A stretch of DNA of 64,000 nucleotides from Aquimarina sp. RZ0 (GCF_008370685.1 NZ_VTZU01000038.1:1-64000), one strand, 5' to 3'. Counted from the stretch's first letter, positions 42,478 to 52,777 are shown. Notes: generated by a model from the sequence alone, not told the origin. Numbers and translations are program-made.

Positions 42478-45400
42478 ATGAAAAAGACGCTTCTCTCACT
42501 GATTTTTATGTTAGTTGTCATAACGATTAGTGGTCAGGTTACAACCTCAAATATTTCCGGGTTGGTTTATGATAGTGCAAATCAATTGTTACCAGGAGCA
42601 AATATAACAGCTATACATTCCCCAACTGGCACAACATATGGAGGAACAACCAATTTTGACGGAAGATATGATCTTATTAATTTAAGAGTAGGAGGGCCAT
42701 ATAGAATTACAATAAGCTATTTAGGTTTTAAGCAAAAGGTATATGATGATGTCTATCTTCAATTAGGACAGACATATAATGTAGATGTACAAATGGAAGA
42801 GGATGATAATCGGCTGGAAGAAGTAGTGATTACCATTGATAAGAATTCAACATTTAGTAGTGAAAGAACGGGGGCAGAAACAAGTATTGGAAATAGAGAA
42901 CTCAAAGCACTGCCAACAATTACACGCTCTGCAGCAGATTTTTATAGATTAGAGCCCACAGCATCTAGTAATGGTTCTTTTGGTGGTAGAAATGATCAGT
43001 TTAATAATTTTAGTTTGGACGGGTCAATTTTTAACAACCCTTTTGGCTTGGATGCAGCTACTCCCGGAGGTCAAACCAATGCGCAACCTATTTCACTGGA
43101 TGCGATTGATCAGATTCAGGTGTCCACAGCACCATATGATGTTACGCAGGCAGGTTTTACCGGAGCATCGGTGAATGCAGTTACAAAAAGTGGAACAAAT
43201 GAATGGAAAGGGACTGCTTATGGTTTTTATCGTAATCAAGATTTAACAGGTAATAAAGTGGGTGATGATGATATCATTGTTCCCGATTTAACACAAGCAC
43301 AGTATGGACTAAGTGTTGGAGGACCAATTATCAAAAATAAATTATTTGTTTTCGGTAATTTTGAAATAGACGATAGAGAAGACCTTGGGTCTAATTTTCT
43401 GGCAGCAAGGCCTGGATTAACAGGAGCTAATGTTTCAAGGGTTAGTGCAGAAGATTTAGACTATGTATCGCAGCAGCTAGGTTTATTAGGCTATGAAACC
43501 GGGCCTTATGAAGGGTATACTCATAATACAGCATCTACTAAAGGGATTCTAAAACTAGATTGGAATATCACTAATAATCATCGCATGGCAATTATTTATA
43601 ATTTTCTTGATGCTTCAAGAGATCTACCTGCCAATCCAGAAGCTGCCGGCCGCAGAGGACCAGATTTAACGACACTTCAGTTTAGAAATGCGGGATATAC
43701 TATTAACAATAAGATAAATTCATTTCTTGTAGAATTGAATTCTAATTTTGCTGGAAATGTATCAAACAAGTTTCAGGCTGGATATACTTTTTTTGATGAT
43801 AGCAGAGATCCTTTTTCTGTACCTGCACCACCCATTAATATTTTACAAGATGGAGTTAGATATATTGTGGGAGGTCATGAACCGTTTTCAATTAACAACA
43901 GATTAGAACAAAAGGTGTATCAGGTAACAAATAATCTAAATATAGTGACAGGAAATCATACCGTCACGATAGGAGCTAGTTTTGAGCGTTTTGAATTTGA
44001 TAATTCATTTAATCTAGGTGTATATAGCTTTTTTAATGACGATGGTGGAGTAGGCTTTTTTGCCCCTGATTTTGATAGTGTCCGTATCACAGCTGGTTCT
44101 ACTAATAGTTTTGAACAAGCTATTAATAATGGTCTTATTGCAGAAGCTTTGGCAAACGCACAGAGTGTTTTTGATACTAATAATTCAACTGATAATTGGG
44201 CCTTGGCAGAAACTAATGTGGGGCAATTAGCATTTTATGCACAGGATAAATGGAGAATGAATGAGAAATTTACATTTACCTATGGTATTAGAGTAGATCA
44301 ACCCCTGTTTTTTGATACAGAAGATAAAATTGCAGAAAATATAGAAAGATCAGCAGGAGGTACTTTTCCTGATGGAAATTATCAGCCAGGAATTACATAT
44401 TTTGATGAAAATGGGAGTGAGGTTCAGTTAAATAGTTTAGATCTGCCCACCAGAAAGCTATTAATTTCTCCCAGGGTAGGTTTTAATTATGATCTAAAAG
44501 GAGATAAAACGATACAAGTACGAGGAGGAACAGGTATTTTTACAGGTCGTTTGCCTTTTGTATGGATAGGAAATCAAGTAGCAAATCCTAATTTCTTTTT
44601 TTATACGACTACAGCACCTGATTTTCAATTTCCACAGGTATGGAGAAATAGTTTAGGTATTGATTATAAGTTTAAAAACGGGATCATAGCTTCTACTGAT
44701 TTGATATATACAGAAGATATAAATGCACAAATCGTTCGGGATTTTGGTTTGGGTACTCCTACTGGTATTCTTAATGGAGGTGCCGATGATAGACCTGTGT
44801 ATTTAGCATCTGATAGGGCAGTTAATGAATTTGGCGACATTACTAATGCATACGTTTTTACGAATACCAGCGTTGGTCATTCATTCAATTGGTCCTTCAA
44901 ACTACAAAAAAACTTTAAAAATGGATTGTTTGCAAGTGTAGCCTATAATTATCTGGATGCAGAAGATGCAAGTTCTCTGGATGCAGAAATTTCTAGTGAT
45001 GCTTTTAACAGGAACCCAGCTTTTGGTAATGTAAACAAAGCTGTAAGCACATCATCAAGATATGGTGACAAGCATCGAATAGTAGGACAGCTAAATAAAT
45101 CCTTTAGTTATGGTAAACGAAAACAGTGGAGGACTTCTGTAGGTACTTTTTATGAATATGCTCGCGGAGGACGTTTTAATTATACATATGCAGGCGATAT
45201 AAACAGTGATGGATCTAATTTGAATGATCTTATATATATACCCACAGCAGACGAACTGGACACTTATAATTTTAGTGGAACAACTGTAGAACAAGCGGAT
45301 CAACGCGCTGCTTTTGAAGCGTATATTCAACAAGATGAATATTTAAGCGATCGAAGAGGTGAGTACGCAGAAAAATATGCGATTCTAAGCCCTTGGAGAG

Positions 45401-45684
45401 GGCGTTGGGATATGAAGCTTCTACAGGATTATGATTTACTGATTGGGGATAAAACAAATACAATTCAATTGAGTATCGATATTCTTAATTTGGGTAATTT
45501 ATTAAATTCTGATTGGGGAGTGATTGAAATACCTGTGAACGATCAACCAATAGGAGTTTCTGTAGATGATGATAATACACCAACCTACACTTTTGATACA
45601 TCGCAAACAAAAACTTTTGGAAACGATTTTAGCCTGGATTCCAGATGGCAGGCACAAGTTGGGCTTCGATATATTTTTAACTAA
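42478..45684 (+). CDS. Oar-like TonB-dependent outer membrane protein
   Basis: A 1068-residue outer membrane protein. After a signal peptide (ending TISGQV) comes a carboxypeptidase-regulatory-like domain (about 25-110; ISGLVYDSANQLLPGANI, FDGRYDLINLRVGGPY), then a plug (about 130-240; DGSIFNNPFG, GASVNAVTKSGTNEWKGT) and a long barrel. The VTKSGTNEFHG-type sequence is typical of Oar proteins, which in Myxococcus take part in outer-membrane exchange and secretion; in Flavobacteria the substrate is unknown. No SusD gene is next to it. It begins 37 bases after the ribosomal terminator. Confidence 0.9.
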   Translation: MKKTLLSLIFMLVVITISGQVTTSNISGLVYDSANQLLPGANITAIHSPTGTTYGGTTNFDGRYDLINLRVGGPYRITISYLGFKQKVYDDVYLQLGQTYNVDVQMEEDDNRLEEVVITIDKNSTFSSERTGAETSIGNRELKALPTITRSAADFYRLEPTASSNGSFGGRNDQFNNFSLDGSIFNNPFGLDAATPGGQTNAQPISLDAIDQIQVSTAPYDVTQAGFTGASVNAVTKSGTNEWKGTAYGFYRNQDLTGNKVGDDDIIVPDLTQAQYGLSVGGPIIKNKLFVFGNFEIDDREDLGSNFLAARPGLTGANVSRVSAEDLDYVSQQLGLLGYETGPYEGYTHNTASTKGILKLDWNITNNHRMAIIYNFLDASRDLPANPEAAGRRGPDLTTLQFRNAGYTINNKINSFLVELNSNFAGNVSNKFQAGYTFFDDSRDPFSVPAPPINILQDGVRYIVGGHEPFSINNRLEQKVYQVTNNLNIVTGNHTVTIGASFERFEFDNSFNLGVYSFFNDDGGVGFFAPDFDSVRITAGSTNSFEQAINNGLIAEALANAQSVFDTNNSTDNWALAETNVGQLAFYAQDKWRMNEKFTFTYGIRVDQPLFFDTEDKIAENIERSAGGTFPDGNYQPGITYFDENGSEVQLNSLDLPTRKLLISPRVGFNYDLKGDKTIQVRGGTGIFTGRLPFVWIGNQVANPNFFFYTTTAPDFQFPQVWRNSLGIDYKFKNGIIASTDLIYTEDINAQIVRDFGLGTPTGILNGGADDRPVYLASDRAVNEFGDITNAYVFTNTSVGHSFNWSFKLQKNFKNGLFASVAYNYLDAEDASSLDAEISSDAFNRNPAFGNVNKAVSTSSRYGDKHRIVGQLNKSFSYGKRKQWRTSVGTFYEYARGGRFNYTYAGDINSDGSNLNDLIYIPTADELDTYNFSGTTVEQADQRAAFEAYIQQDEYLSDRRGEYAEKYAILSPWRGRWDMKLLQDYDLLIGDKTNTIQLSIDILNLGNLLNSDWGVIEIPVNDQPIGVSVDDDNTPTYTFDTSQTKTFGNDFSLDSRWQAQVGLRYIFN

Positions 45685-45705
45685 AGCATTACATATCGTT
45701 GGATG

Positions 45706-45743
45706 AAAATCCGTTCTTGATTTATTAGGAACGGATTTTTATT
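45706..45743 (+). terminator. Rho-independent terminator after the Oar-like gene
   Basis: AAAATCCGTTC and GAACGGATTTTT form a stem followed by T-rich sequence, 21 bases past the stop at 45684. Confidence 0.85.
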
Positions 45744-45749
45744 TATTAG

Positions 45750-45757
45750 TATTTTTG
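45750..45757 (+). promoter_or_regulatory. -7 box for the DUF6495 gene
   Basis: TATTTTTG matches TAnnTTTG. It is followed by GCAGCCAATTTTA, the same initiation-region sequence as in the rpsF promoter, and precedes the ATG at 45778 by 20 bases. Confidence 0.65.
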
Positions 45758-45777
45758 CAGCCAATTTTATTTAGAGG

Positions 45778-46257
45778 ATGAAATATCAAAGACTAACAAA
45801 AGAGCAATTAGAAGAGTTACACCAGGAATTTATCAATTTCCTGGCAACACAATCGATTACAGCAGATGAATGGGATACAATTAAAAAAGATAAACCAGAA
45901 GTTGCAGAAGAAGAGTTAGATGTTTTTAGTGATTTAGTTTGGGAAGGTGTATTAGGTAAAGCAAAATTTTTAGAACATTTTTCTAAGGATCAGATACATC
46001 TTTTTAATTTGGGTGAAACTGAAATGCATCTTATTGCAGTAAAAGTGAATGCCTCTGATATAGATATTACAACAAGAGAAGGATATGATTGGTTAAAAAA
46101 TAATCTATTAGATGATCAGGTTGTTTTTTATAACGCTACCAAGGCATATGGAGAAGATCCTAATTTAGATAAATTTAAGCTTATAGTAAAGGGTGCCACT
46201 ATCACTCAGGGAGAATTATATATGTATTTAAAGAACCTCGTTGGAGAAAAGGGGTGA
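45778..46257 (+). CDS. DUF6495 family protein
   Basis: A 159-residue cytosolic acidic protein. The order LTKEQLEELHQEFINFLATQSITADEW, then FSDLVWEGVLGKAKFLEHFSKDQIHLF matches the Bacteroidota family DUF6495, which has no known role. It has no membrane or catalytic motif that I can see. The promoter and leader are those of a highly expressed gene, suggesting a housekeeping function (inference). Confidence 0.8.
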   Translation: MKYQRLTKEQLEELHQEFINFLATQSITADEWDTIKKDKPEVAEEELDVFSDLVWEGVLGKAKFLEHFSKDQIHLFNLGETEMHLIAVKVNASDIDITTREGYDWLKNNLLDDQVVFYNATKAYGEDPNLDKFKLIVKGATITQGELYMYLKNLVGEKG

Positions 46258-46439
46258 TATGAACAATAGGCTTCTTAGCATATTACCACTTCAACGATCA
46301 ATGAAACTCAACAAGCTTATAATACTTGCTTTTGCAAAGTGTAATTGTTTGATGGTTGTCAATTTTTGTGTATTCAATTCGGTCATCATACAAATAATAT
46401 CAGTTCTCAGATGATATTATTGTCAACAAAATTGAATAT

Positions 46440-47675
46440 CTATTCATACCGTAAAGATTCGATGGGATCTTGTTTTGCAGCTTTTAAAGCTGGATATGAC
46501 CCCGAAACAACCGCAGTCAAGAATGAAGTGATAACGGCTGCGATAATAGCTAACCAGGGAACAGCAAACGGAAAATCAAGTGCATACGCAGCAATGCCTC
46601 CTGCGATAATACCAAGTATGATACCAATAAGCCCACCCAATTGTCCGATCAAAACAGTTTCTAAGAAAAACTGACCAGAAATCGTACGCTTTTTTGCGCC
46701 CAGTGCTTTGCGAACCCCTATTTCCCGAGTTCTTTCTGTAACAGATACTAACATAATATTCATAAGTGCAATAGAAGATCCAAAAATGGTAATAATGCTT
46801 ATGATCCATGCAGCCCAATAAAGATATCCTGTGATGCTCGAAATTCTATTAATAAGGTCATCACTCCGCTCTAGCCCAAAGTTATTTTCTTCTACAGGAT
46901 TCAATCCTCGAATATTTCTAAACGTAACGATAGCTTGATCCTGAGCACCTTCCAGAAATTGTTTGTCATCGACCTTAACACTGATATTATAATTAATATT
47001 GGGTAAGGTAAAAATAGAACGCGCTACTTGTAAAGGAATAAGCACCCTAAGATCTTGATTATTTCTGAATGTAGCACCTTTGCTTTCTAAAACACCAATG
47101 ATTCTGAATTTGACCCCACGGATACTGATAGTCTTATCGATTGAGGTTGTATTTTTAAATAAGTTTTTTTTAAAGTCAGAACCAATCAAACATACTTTGT
47201 TATTGTTCTCAATATCAAAGAAAGTGAAATTTCTTCCGTTTTCAATCTCTGTTCCTGTATTCTCGAGATAATTTTCATTAATTCCCAGCACAGAGACTTC
47301 GGGGTCTGTCTTTTCACTTTCATATTTTACTTCGGCATTTCTGGTACCGGTAAAAGAAACAGAAGTTTTAGAAAATGGATACTTGAATTTGTCCTTAAAC
47401 TGGCGTACATTACGATAATTAATAATTGGATTTATTTTCTCTCGATTCCTGTTACCTCTCGTTGTAAACTCATATTGCTGTATATTAAAAGTGTTTGCTC
47501 CCATAGATGCAAAATCTCCAGTAATTGTCTTTTCCAGAGCTCCCAGAAATGTAAGAATACCAACTAAGGCAGTGATACCAATGGCAATTATTAATACAGT
47601 CAGAATTGTTCTTAAAAGCTGACCTTTTATAGAATCCAAAGCAATACGGATATTCTCTCTTAACAGTGAAAACAT
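46440..47675 (-). CDS. MacB/FtsX-type ABC transporter permease
   Basis: A 411-residue permease with one N-terminal helix (about 20-43), a MacB-like periplasmic domain (about 50-275), and three C-terminal helices in the FtsX arrangement. The last part includes MLVSVTERTREIGVRKALGAKKRTI, the coupling motif, and ends ALKAAKQDPIESLRYE. Such permeases work with a MacB-type ATPase and a TolC/MacA partner to export peptides or lipoproteins; neither ATPase nor adaptor gene is adjacent. A length of 411 is normal. Confidence 0.93.
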   Translation of the reverse strand: MFSLLRENIRIALDSIKGQLLRTILTVLIIAIGITALVGILTFLGALEKTITGDFASMGANTFNIQQYEFTTRGNRNREKINPIINYRNVRQFKDKFKYPFSKTSVSFTGTRNAEVKYESEKTDPEVSVLGINENYLENTGTEIENGRNFTFFDIENNNKVCLIGSDFKKNLFKNTTSIDKTISIRGVKFRIIGVLESKGATFRNNQDLRVLIPLQVARSIFTLPNINYNISVKVDDKQFLEGAQDQAIVTFRNIRGLNPVEENNFGLERSDDLINRISSITGYLYWAAWIISIITIFGSSIALMNIMLVSVTERTREIGVRKALGAKKRTISGQFFLETVLIGQLGGLIGIILGIIAGGIAAYALDFPFAVPWLAIIAAVITSFLTAVVSGSYPALKAAKQDPIESLRYE

Positions 47676-48551
47676 AAATTATTCAAGTAGTTTGTAATAG
47701 TTAGACTATAGAATGTTCATAAAGTTACTTAAAATAGAAATTTATTTTCAGTTTATATCATTTCTGTTTTAAAATTAGTTGAATAGAAGGCAGTATTATT
47801 ATTTTTTAGACTAAAAAATAAAATTAAAGCATCCATAGCTGGTCTCTTTTTATTTTGAAGCATAAGCGAAAAGAGTACATTTGAATAGTTGAATTCAAGC
47901 AGGAATTGGTACAACAAGGAAACCCTGCGATGGAATCTCGCAGGGGTATTGTGCATTGTATTATGGCAAGAAAAATATAGAATACAGTACACGATTAACA
48001 CAAAAAAAGTGAATTGGCTTACTTGATTTAGTTCCTTAAAAAAATGGTATATTCCATAGTATCCAAATTATATTTTTAGTAACAAAATTGCTTAATATTT
48101 ATATCAAAATTATCTAAAAAATACACTAGTTTTTGTTCTCGAAATAATTCTTTACCTAAAGATAAAATCGATAACAAAACAGTAATTATAACTTAATTAT
48201 AAAGTTTTGTTTATCAGGTTTTATCATCTTTTTAACAATGAAAAATAATATAATTTATGGCAAGGCTACGGTTTAGTTTTATTCTGAAACTAAGGTAAAA
48301 AAAGAACTTGTTATTCCAGTAAACTAGCTCGGGGCAAGCCCACGAGGTATTTATTATAAAAAAATAGTTCGATTTTGAAGCAAAAATGGTATAAATTCAA
48401 ATCGCAACTGGTATTGTTGTTAATTATTTGATGCTATGGTATCTACTTCAAAAAATAAAGTCTGAATCTCATCAAAAATCTTTCAAATTATGAAAATCGT
48501 CTATTTAGGATCAGATAGATAGAAAGATATAAGTAAAACAAGAGCTCTTTA
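47676..48551. other. Long intergenic stretch with one GC-richer hairpin
   Basis: About 875 bases without a supported gene. It holds a hairpin at 47923-47945 and a segment at about 48255-48305 (GCTACGGTTTAGTTTT and GTAAAAAAAGAAC) that looks like a decayed piece of the family 2 foldback repeat. A GC-rich palindrome-like piece, CTCGGGGCAAGCCCACGAGG, lies near 48330-48349. No coding frame is convincing. Confidence 0.45.
47923..47945. other. Intergenic hairpin of unknown role
   Basis: CCCTGCGA and TCGCAGGG form a perfect 8-base stem with a 7-base loop in otherwise AT-rich DNA. It has no T-run, so it is not a standard terminator; it could belong to a small RNA or a protein-binding site. Confidence 0.4.
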
Positions 48552-49505
48552 TTAATTAGAAGAAATAGAGTTCATAATAAAATAAATGAGTCTTGCAGCC
48601 AGTCTTGCAGTACAATGATCGATATCATATTTTGGATTTAATTCTACAATATCCATAGAGAGAAGCTTCTTGGTATCGCATATCCATGCTATACTTTTTA
48701 ATGCAATGTCTAACGAAAACCCCATTGGAGATGGTGCGCTCACACCAGGAGCCAGACTAGATGAAAACCCATCTAAATCAATGGTTAAATATAGATAATC
48801 AACAGCAGACGCAAAATTATCAATCTCCTTTTTAATACTTGCTGAATTTGATAATGTATAGTGTGTGTTTTCTATAAATTTCACATCATACTCTTTTGCG
48901 GTTTTGTATAGTTCTTTGGTGTTTGATTCTTGTTGAATCCCAAGGCAGAGGTATTTAAAAATATCACTTTCTTTTGCAATTTGATAAAAAGGAGTTCCTG
49001 AGTTTCCTTGAGTTGTAATTTTTCGTAAGTCAAAATGCGCATCCAGATTTATAATTCCGATGATTGAATCGGGAGTATATGTTTTTATACCGTTATAGTG
49101 CGCGTATGCGAGATCGTGACCACCACCTAAAATGATATTAAAATACTTTTTGGTTAACAGTTGGCTTATTTTGTTAGCCATAAAACTTTGAGTATACTCC
49201 AGATCATTTACATTACAGACAATGTCTCCAGCATCTATAATTTTTACATACTCCCTAAAATGATTAGAGAGCGGGGATAACATCTTTCTGATACAATCCG
49301 GACCTTCTGCCGCACCAATTCTACCTTGGTTTCTTTTTACGCCTTCATCACAGGCATACCCTAAAATAGAAAAGGATGTAGCATCAGCATAAGGGAGTTC
49401 CTCGTTCTCGAGATCAATCAATTGTATCTTTTCATGAAGATACAATTGATTACCAGAGGTACGTCCATTCCATAGGGTGGCGTTTGTTTTTTTATAATTG
49501 TTCAT
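48552..49505 (-). CDS. hutG: Formimidoylglutamase (arginase family)
   Basis: A 317-residue ureohydrolase-fold enzyme that splits N-formimidoyl-glutamate to glutamate and formamide, the last step of this histidine pathway. Mn ligands are visible in GGGHDLAYAH (His about 133), NLDAHFD and LTIDLDGFSS, in the correct order. Being the last gene of the hut operon settles the substrate among arginase relatives. Its ATG overlaps the TAA of the J-domain gene (TAATG), so translation is coupled. Confidence 0.92.
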   Translation of the reverse strand: MNNYKKTNATLWNGRTSGNQLYLHEKIQLIDLENEELPYADATSFSILGYACDEGVKRNQGRIGAAEGPDCIRKMLSPLSNHFREYVKIIDAGDIVCNVNDLEYTQSFMANKISQLLTKKYFNIILGGGHDLAYAHYNGIKTYTPDSIIGIINLDAHFDLRKITTQGNSGTPFYQIAKESDIFKYLCLGIQQESNTKELYKTAKEYDVKFIENTHYTLSNSASIKKEIDNFASAVDYLYLTIDLDGFSSSLAPGVSAPSPMGFSLDIALKSIAWICDTKKLLSMDIVELNPKYDIDHCTARLAARLIYFIMNSISSN

Positions 49506-50668
49506 TAGAATGGATATTCATCATCTATATCTCCTTTGTGAAACAGAGTATTCACCATTCCATAATGATAACCACTAATACTATCTCTGATTTCTAATAA
49601 TAACTCTTTGGTTGATTTTTGAGTTTTTAAGCGGGTATATTGTTGTTTTATAGCATCAATTTCACTATGGATTTCTCCCTTAACTTCCATAATTTTTTTC
49701 AGAATCCCTTTTTCTGATCGTGCATGAAAACTTTCATAATAAAATGAAGTGTCTGGATTGTGATGTTTTAATAGATATTTGTCACTTTCTAGTTTACTAA
49801 TCTCTTCATTTAACTGTTTTATCAATGGTTCTAATTGACCACTATTTAGAAAAACTTCTGTAGAACTATCGGCATCTATCTCTTTTTGTAATACCAGTAA
49901 TTCATAATAATTACGTTCTTCCCAAGCTGAGGATAGTTTTTTCATCCATTCTTCTCTCTTTTCTTTTTCTAAGGGATCAATTACTAAATCCGGATGTGCC
50001 TTTTTTACCAGGGTTTTATATAGCTTCTGAAAATCTTTATCAGTCGTTTTTACTTTTTGCTGTTGTTCACGATGCTTTTGTTGTTGTTCCTGCTCATAAA
50101 AATTATGATATTCATGTGTCTGTTGATCTGAGTAATCTTGCTGGAATTTTTCTCTAAATTCTGGGTTAGCAAAGTCTTCAAAGTTAAAATTCTCTTCATC
50201 AATGTTCACTCCCATATTCTTTAAATACTCTTTTGCCATTTCATTCATCATTTCTTTTTCAAAATCATCCATATTTTCCGATTGCAATCGGGTGATTTCT
50301 TCATGAATTTCAGCTATTTTTTCTGATTCATATCCTTGAGAAAACAGTTCGTTTACTTCATTTAATATTCTGGATTCTATCATTTCTTTTTGCCACAAGG
50401 CGAATGCTTTTTGATTGAATCGTTCATAAAGTTTGATAATAAATTGCTCTTTTAGTTCTAATAGCTTTTTGTCTTCCTTCTCGATATATTGATCATATAA
50501 TTTTTTTGCCGTATTGATGGTATTGTTAATTCTTGAGATCTGTTTTTTAAGCTGCTCTATTTTTTTGAGTTTTTTATCAATAACAAGGTTGCTTTTATGA
50601 GTATCCTTGGATGCAGAATCATCAAGTACTATAGTAAGATTGTTGTGGTTTTCTATGGTATTTTTCAT
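49505..50668 (-). CDS. J-domain-containing coiled-coil protein
   Basis: A 387-residue highly charged, mostly helical protein. Residues about 30-130 and 275-375 are coiled coils. The middle (about 210-265) is a J domain: KDFQKLYKTLVKKAHPDLVID with the HPD triad at 225-227, followed by KREEWMKKLSSAWEERNYYEL. J domains recruit and stimulate DnaK. There is no zinc finger or Gly/Phe region. It stands between hutU (105-base gap) and hutG (one-base overlap) in the same direction. A client in histidine breakdown would be a guess; it may simply be carried along. Confidence 0.85.
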   Translation of the reverse strand: MKNTIENHNNLTIVLDDSASKDTHKSNLVIDKKLKKIEQLKKQISRINNTINTAKKLYDQYIEKEDKKLLELKEQFIIKLYERFNQKAFALWQKEMIESRILNEVNELFSQGYESEKIAEIHEEITRLQSENMDDFEKEMMNEMAKEYLKNMGVNIDEENFNFEDFANPEFREKFQQDYSDQQTHEYHNFYEQEQQQKHREQQQKVKTTDKDFQKLYKTLVKKAHPDLVIDPLEKEKREEWMKKLSSAWEERNYYELLVLQKEIDADSSTEVFLNSGQLEPLIKQLNEEISKLESDKYLLKHHNPDTSFYYESFHARSEKGILKKIMEVKGEIHSEIDAIKQQYTRLKTQKSTKELLLEIRDSISGYHYGMVNTLFHKGDIDDEYPF

Positions 50669-50773
50669 TTTTGAGATAATGACGATTAAATGTGATCATT
50701 ACATTAGATAGTAATGATTTTTTATAACTAAGTAATATTTAATTTAAAAATATCAAAAAAATGAACTTCAATA

Positions 50774-52777
50774 TTATATTTTGAGTTTTTCTATTAATAT
50801 GTTTTCAACAAAATTAGGAATAGTTATTTTTAATTGTGGTGTGCGTTGCATTTCTCTTTTGATAGCAAATATTGCTTCTTCATTTCTTGCCCAACTTCTG
50901 CGGGAGATACCATTATTTACATCATAAAACAGCATGTTTTTAAGTTTTCTGGAGGCATCATCAGAACCATCTAATACTAGTCCAAAACCACCATTTATAA
51001 CTTCTCCCCAGCCAACACCACCTCCATTATGTATAGAAACCCAGGTTGCACCTCTAAAACTATCACCAATTACATTATGTATCGCCATATCTGCTGTGAA
51101 TTTGCTGCCATCATAGATGTTACTGGTTTCACGATATGGGGAATCAGTACCACTTACATCATGATGATCTCTACCTAGTACTATGGGAGCAGTTATTTTT
51201 TTTGTTTTTATAGCCTGATTAAATGCCTCTGCAATTTTTATTCTACCTTCTGCATCTGCATATAAAATTCTTGCCTGCGAACCCACTACAAGTTCATGTT
51301 GTTTTGCCTCTTTGATCCAGGTAATATTATCCTGCATTTGCTGCTGAATCTCCTCGGGAGCTTTGTTTTTAATTTCTTGTAGTATTTTTAAAGCAATTTG
51401 ATCCGTTGTGTCCAGATCTTCTGTTTTACCTGAGGTGCAAACCCATCTGAAAGGACCAAATCCATAATCAAAACACATAGGCCCCAGAATATCTTGTACA
51501 TAGGATGGGTACCTGAAATCAATTTTGTTTTGAGACATTACATCCGCTCCTGCCCGGGAGGCTTCTAGTAAAAAAGCATTACCATAGTCAAAAAAATAGG
51601 TACCTCTGGCTGTATGTTTGTTAATAGCTGTTACCTGTCTTCTCAGAGAATCTTGTACTTTTGTTTTAAAAGCCTTTGGGTTATTAGCAATTAATTCATT
51701 TGATTCCTTGTAACTCAATCCAACAGGATAGTAACCACCAGACCATGGATTGTGTAGTGATGTCTGATCTGATCCCAGATGCACAAAAATATCTTCATCA
51801 TAAAATCGTTCCCAAACATCCACAATATTTCCGGTATAGGCTATAGACACAACCTCTTTAGATAGAATTGCTTTTTTTACTCTGGGTATGAGATGATCTA
51901 AATGATTGATTATTTCGTCTACCCAACCTTGTTGGTGTCTTTTATTTGCTGCATCAAGATTTACTTCTGCACATACAGTAATACATTTGGCTATATTTCC
52001 AGCTTTCGGTTGTGCACCGCTCATACCACCTAAACCAGCGGTTAAAAATATCTTTCCTGAGGGGTTTTCTTCTGGTTTTAGTATTTTTCTAAATGCATTC
52101 ATCACTGTAATCGTAGTCCCGTGCACGATTCCTTGAGGACCAATATACATATAACTTCCTGCGGTCATTTGTCCATACTGTGTAACCCCTAAGGCATTAA
52201 ATTTTTCCCAATCATCTGGTTTGGAGTAATTAGGAATCATCATTCCGTTAGTGATGATCATTCTTGGAGCTTCTTTAGAAGAAGGAAATAACCCTAATGG
52301 GTGTCCTGAGTATATATGTAATGTTTGTTCATTAGTCATTGTAGCCAGATATTGCATTGTAAGCAGGTATTGCGCCCAATTCTGAAATACGGCACCATTG
52401 CCTCCATAGGTTATCAATTCTGCCGGATGCTGTGCCACAGCAGGATCCAGATTGTTTTGTATCATCAACATAATGCCTGCTGCCTGTATGCTTTTTGCAG
52501 GATATTCATCTATAGATCTTGCATATATCATATAATCAGGGATGAATCGATACATATATATACGCCCTGTTGTATTTAATTCTTCTAAAAATTCGGTTGC
52601 TAACTCCTGATGCCAAGTGTCCTTAAAATATCGCAATGCATTTTTAATTGCTAATTTTTTTTCTGCTTTAGACAATATTTGTTTTCTCCTGGGGGCACGA
52701 TTTAGTGTGGTGTCCATTTTTTTTTTAGGAGGAAGTTTTTTAGGAATGCCTAGTAGTATTTGTTCTTTAAAAGTCAT
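50774..52777 (-). CDS. hutU: Urocanate hydratase
   Basis: A 667-residue urocanase, converting urocanate to imidazolonepropionate with a tightly bound NAD. The conserved blocks are TYGGNGAVFQNWAQYLLTMQYL, GQMTAGSYMYIGPQGIVHGT, FLTAGLGGMSGAQPKAG, FGPFRWVCTSGKTEDL with the catalytic Cys, and SIHNGGGVGWGEVINGGFG. It is longer than the roughly 560-residue proteobacterial form, as usual for Bacteroidota. It is the third gene of the hut operon, 68 bases after hutI. Confidence 0.96.
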   Translation of the reverse strand: MTFKEQILLGIPKKLPPKKKMDTTLNRAPRRKQILSKAEKKLAIKNALRYFKDTWHQELATEFLEELNTTGRIYMYRFIPDYMIYARSIDEYPAKSIQAAGIMLMIQNNLDPAVAQHPAELITYGGNGAVFQNWAQYLLTMQYLATMTNEQTLHIYSGHPLGLFPSSKEAPRMIITNGMMIPNYSKPDDWEKFNALGVTQYGQMTAGSYMYIGPQGIVHGTTITVMNAFRKILKPEENPSGKIFLTAGLGGMSGAQPKAGNIAKCITVCAEVNLDAANKRHQQGWVDEIINHLDHLIPRVKKAILSKEVVSIAYTGNIVDVWERFYDEDIFVHLGSDQTSLHNPWSGGYYPVGLSYKESNELIANNPKAFKTKVQDSLRRQVTAINKHTARGTYFFDYGNAFLLEASRAGADVMSQNKIDFRYPSYVQDILGPMCFDYGFGPFRWVCTSGKTEDLDTTDQIALKILQEIKNKAPEEIQQQMQDNITWIKEAKQHELVVGSQARILYADAEGRIKIAEAFNQAIKTKKITAPIVLGRDHHDVSGTDSPYRETSNIYDGSKFTADMAIHNVIGDSFRGATWVSIHNGGGVGWGEVINGGFGLVLDGSDDASRKLKNMLFYDVNNGISRRSWARNEEAIFAIKREMQRTPQLKITIPNFVENILIEKLKI

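Noticed and set aside
46345..46674. Plus-strand open frame of 109 codons
   Set aside because: More than half is antisense to the MacB-type permease; composition looks like a shadow frame.
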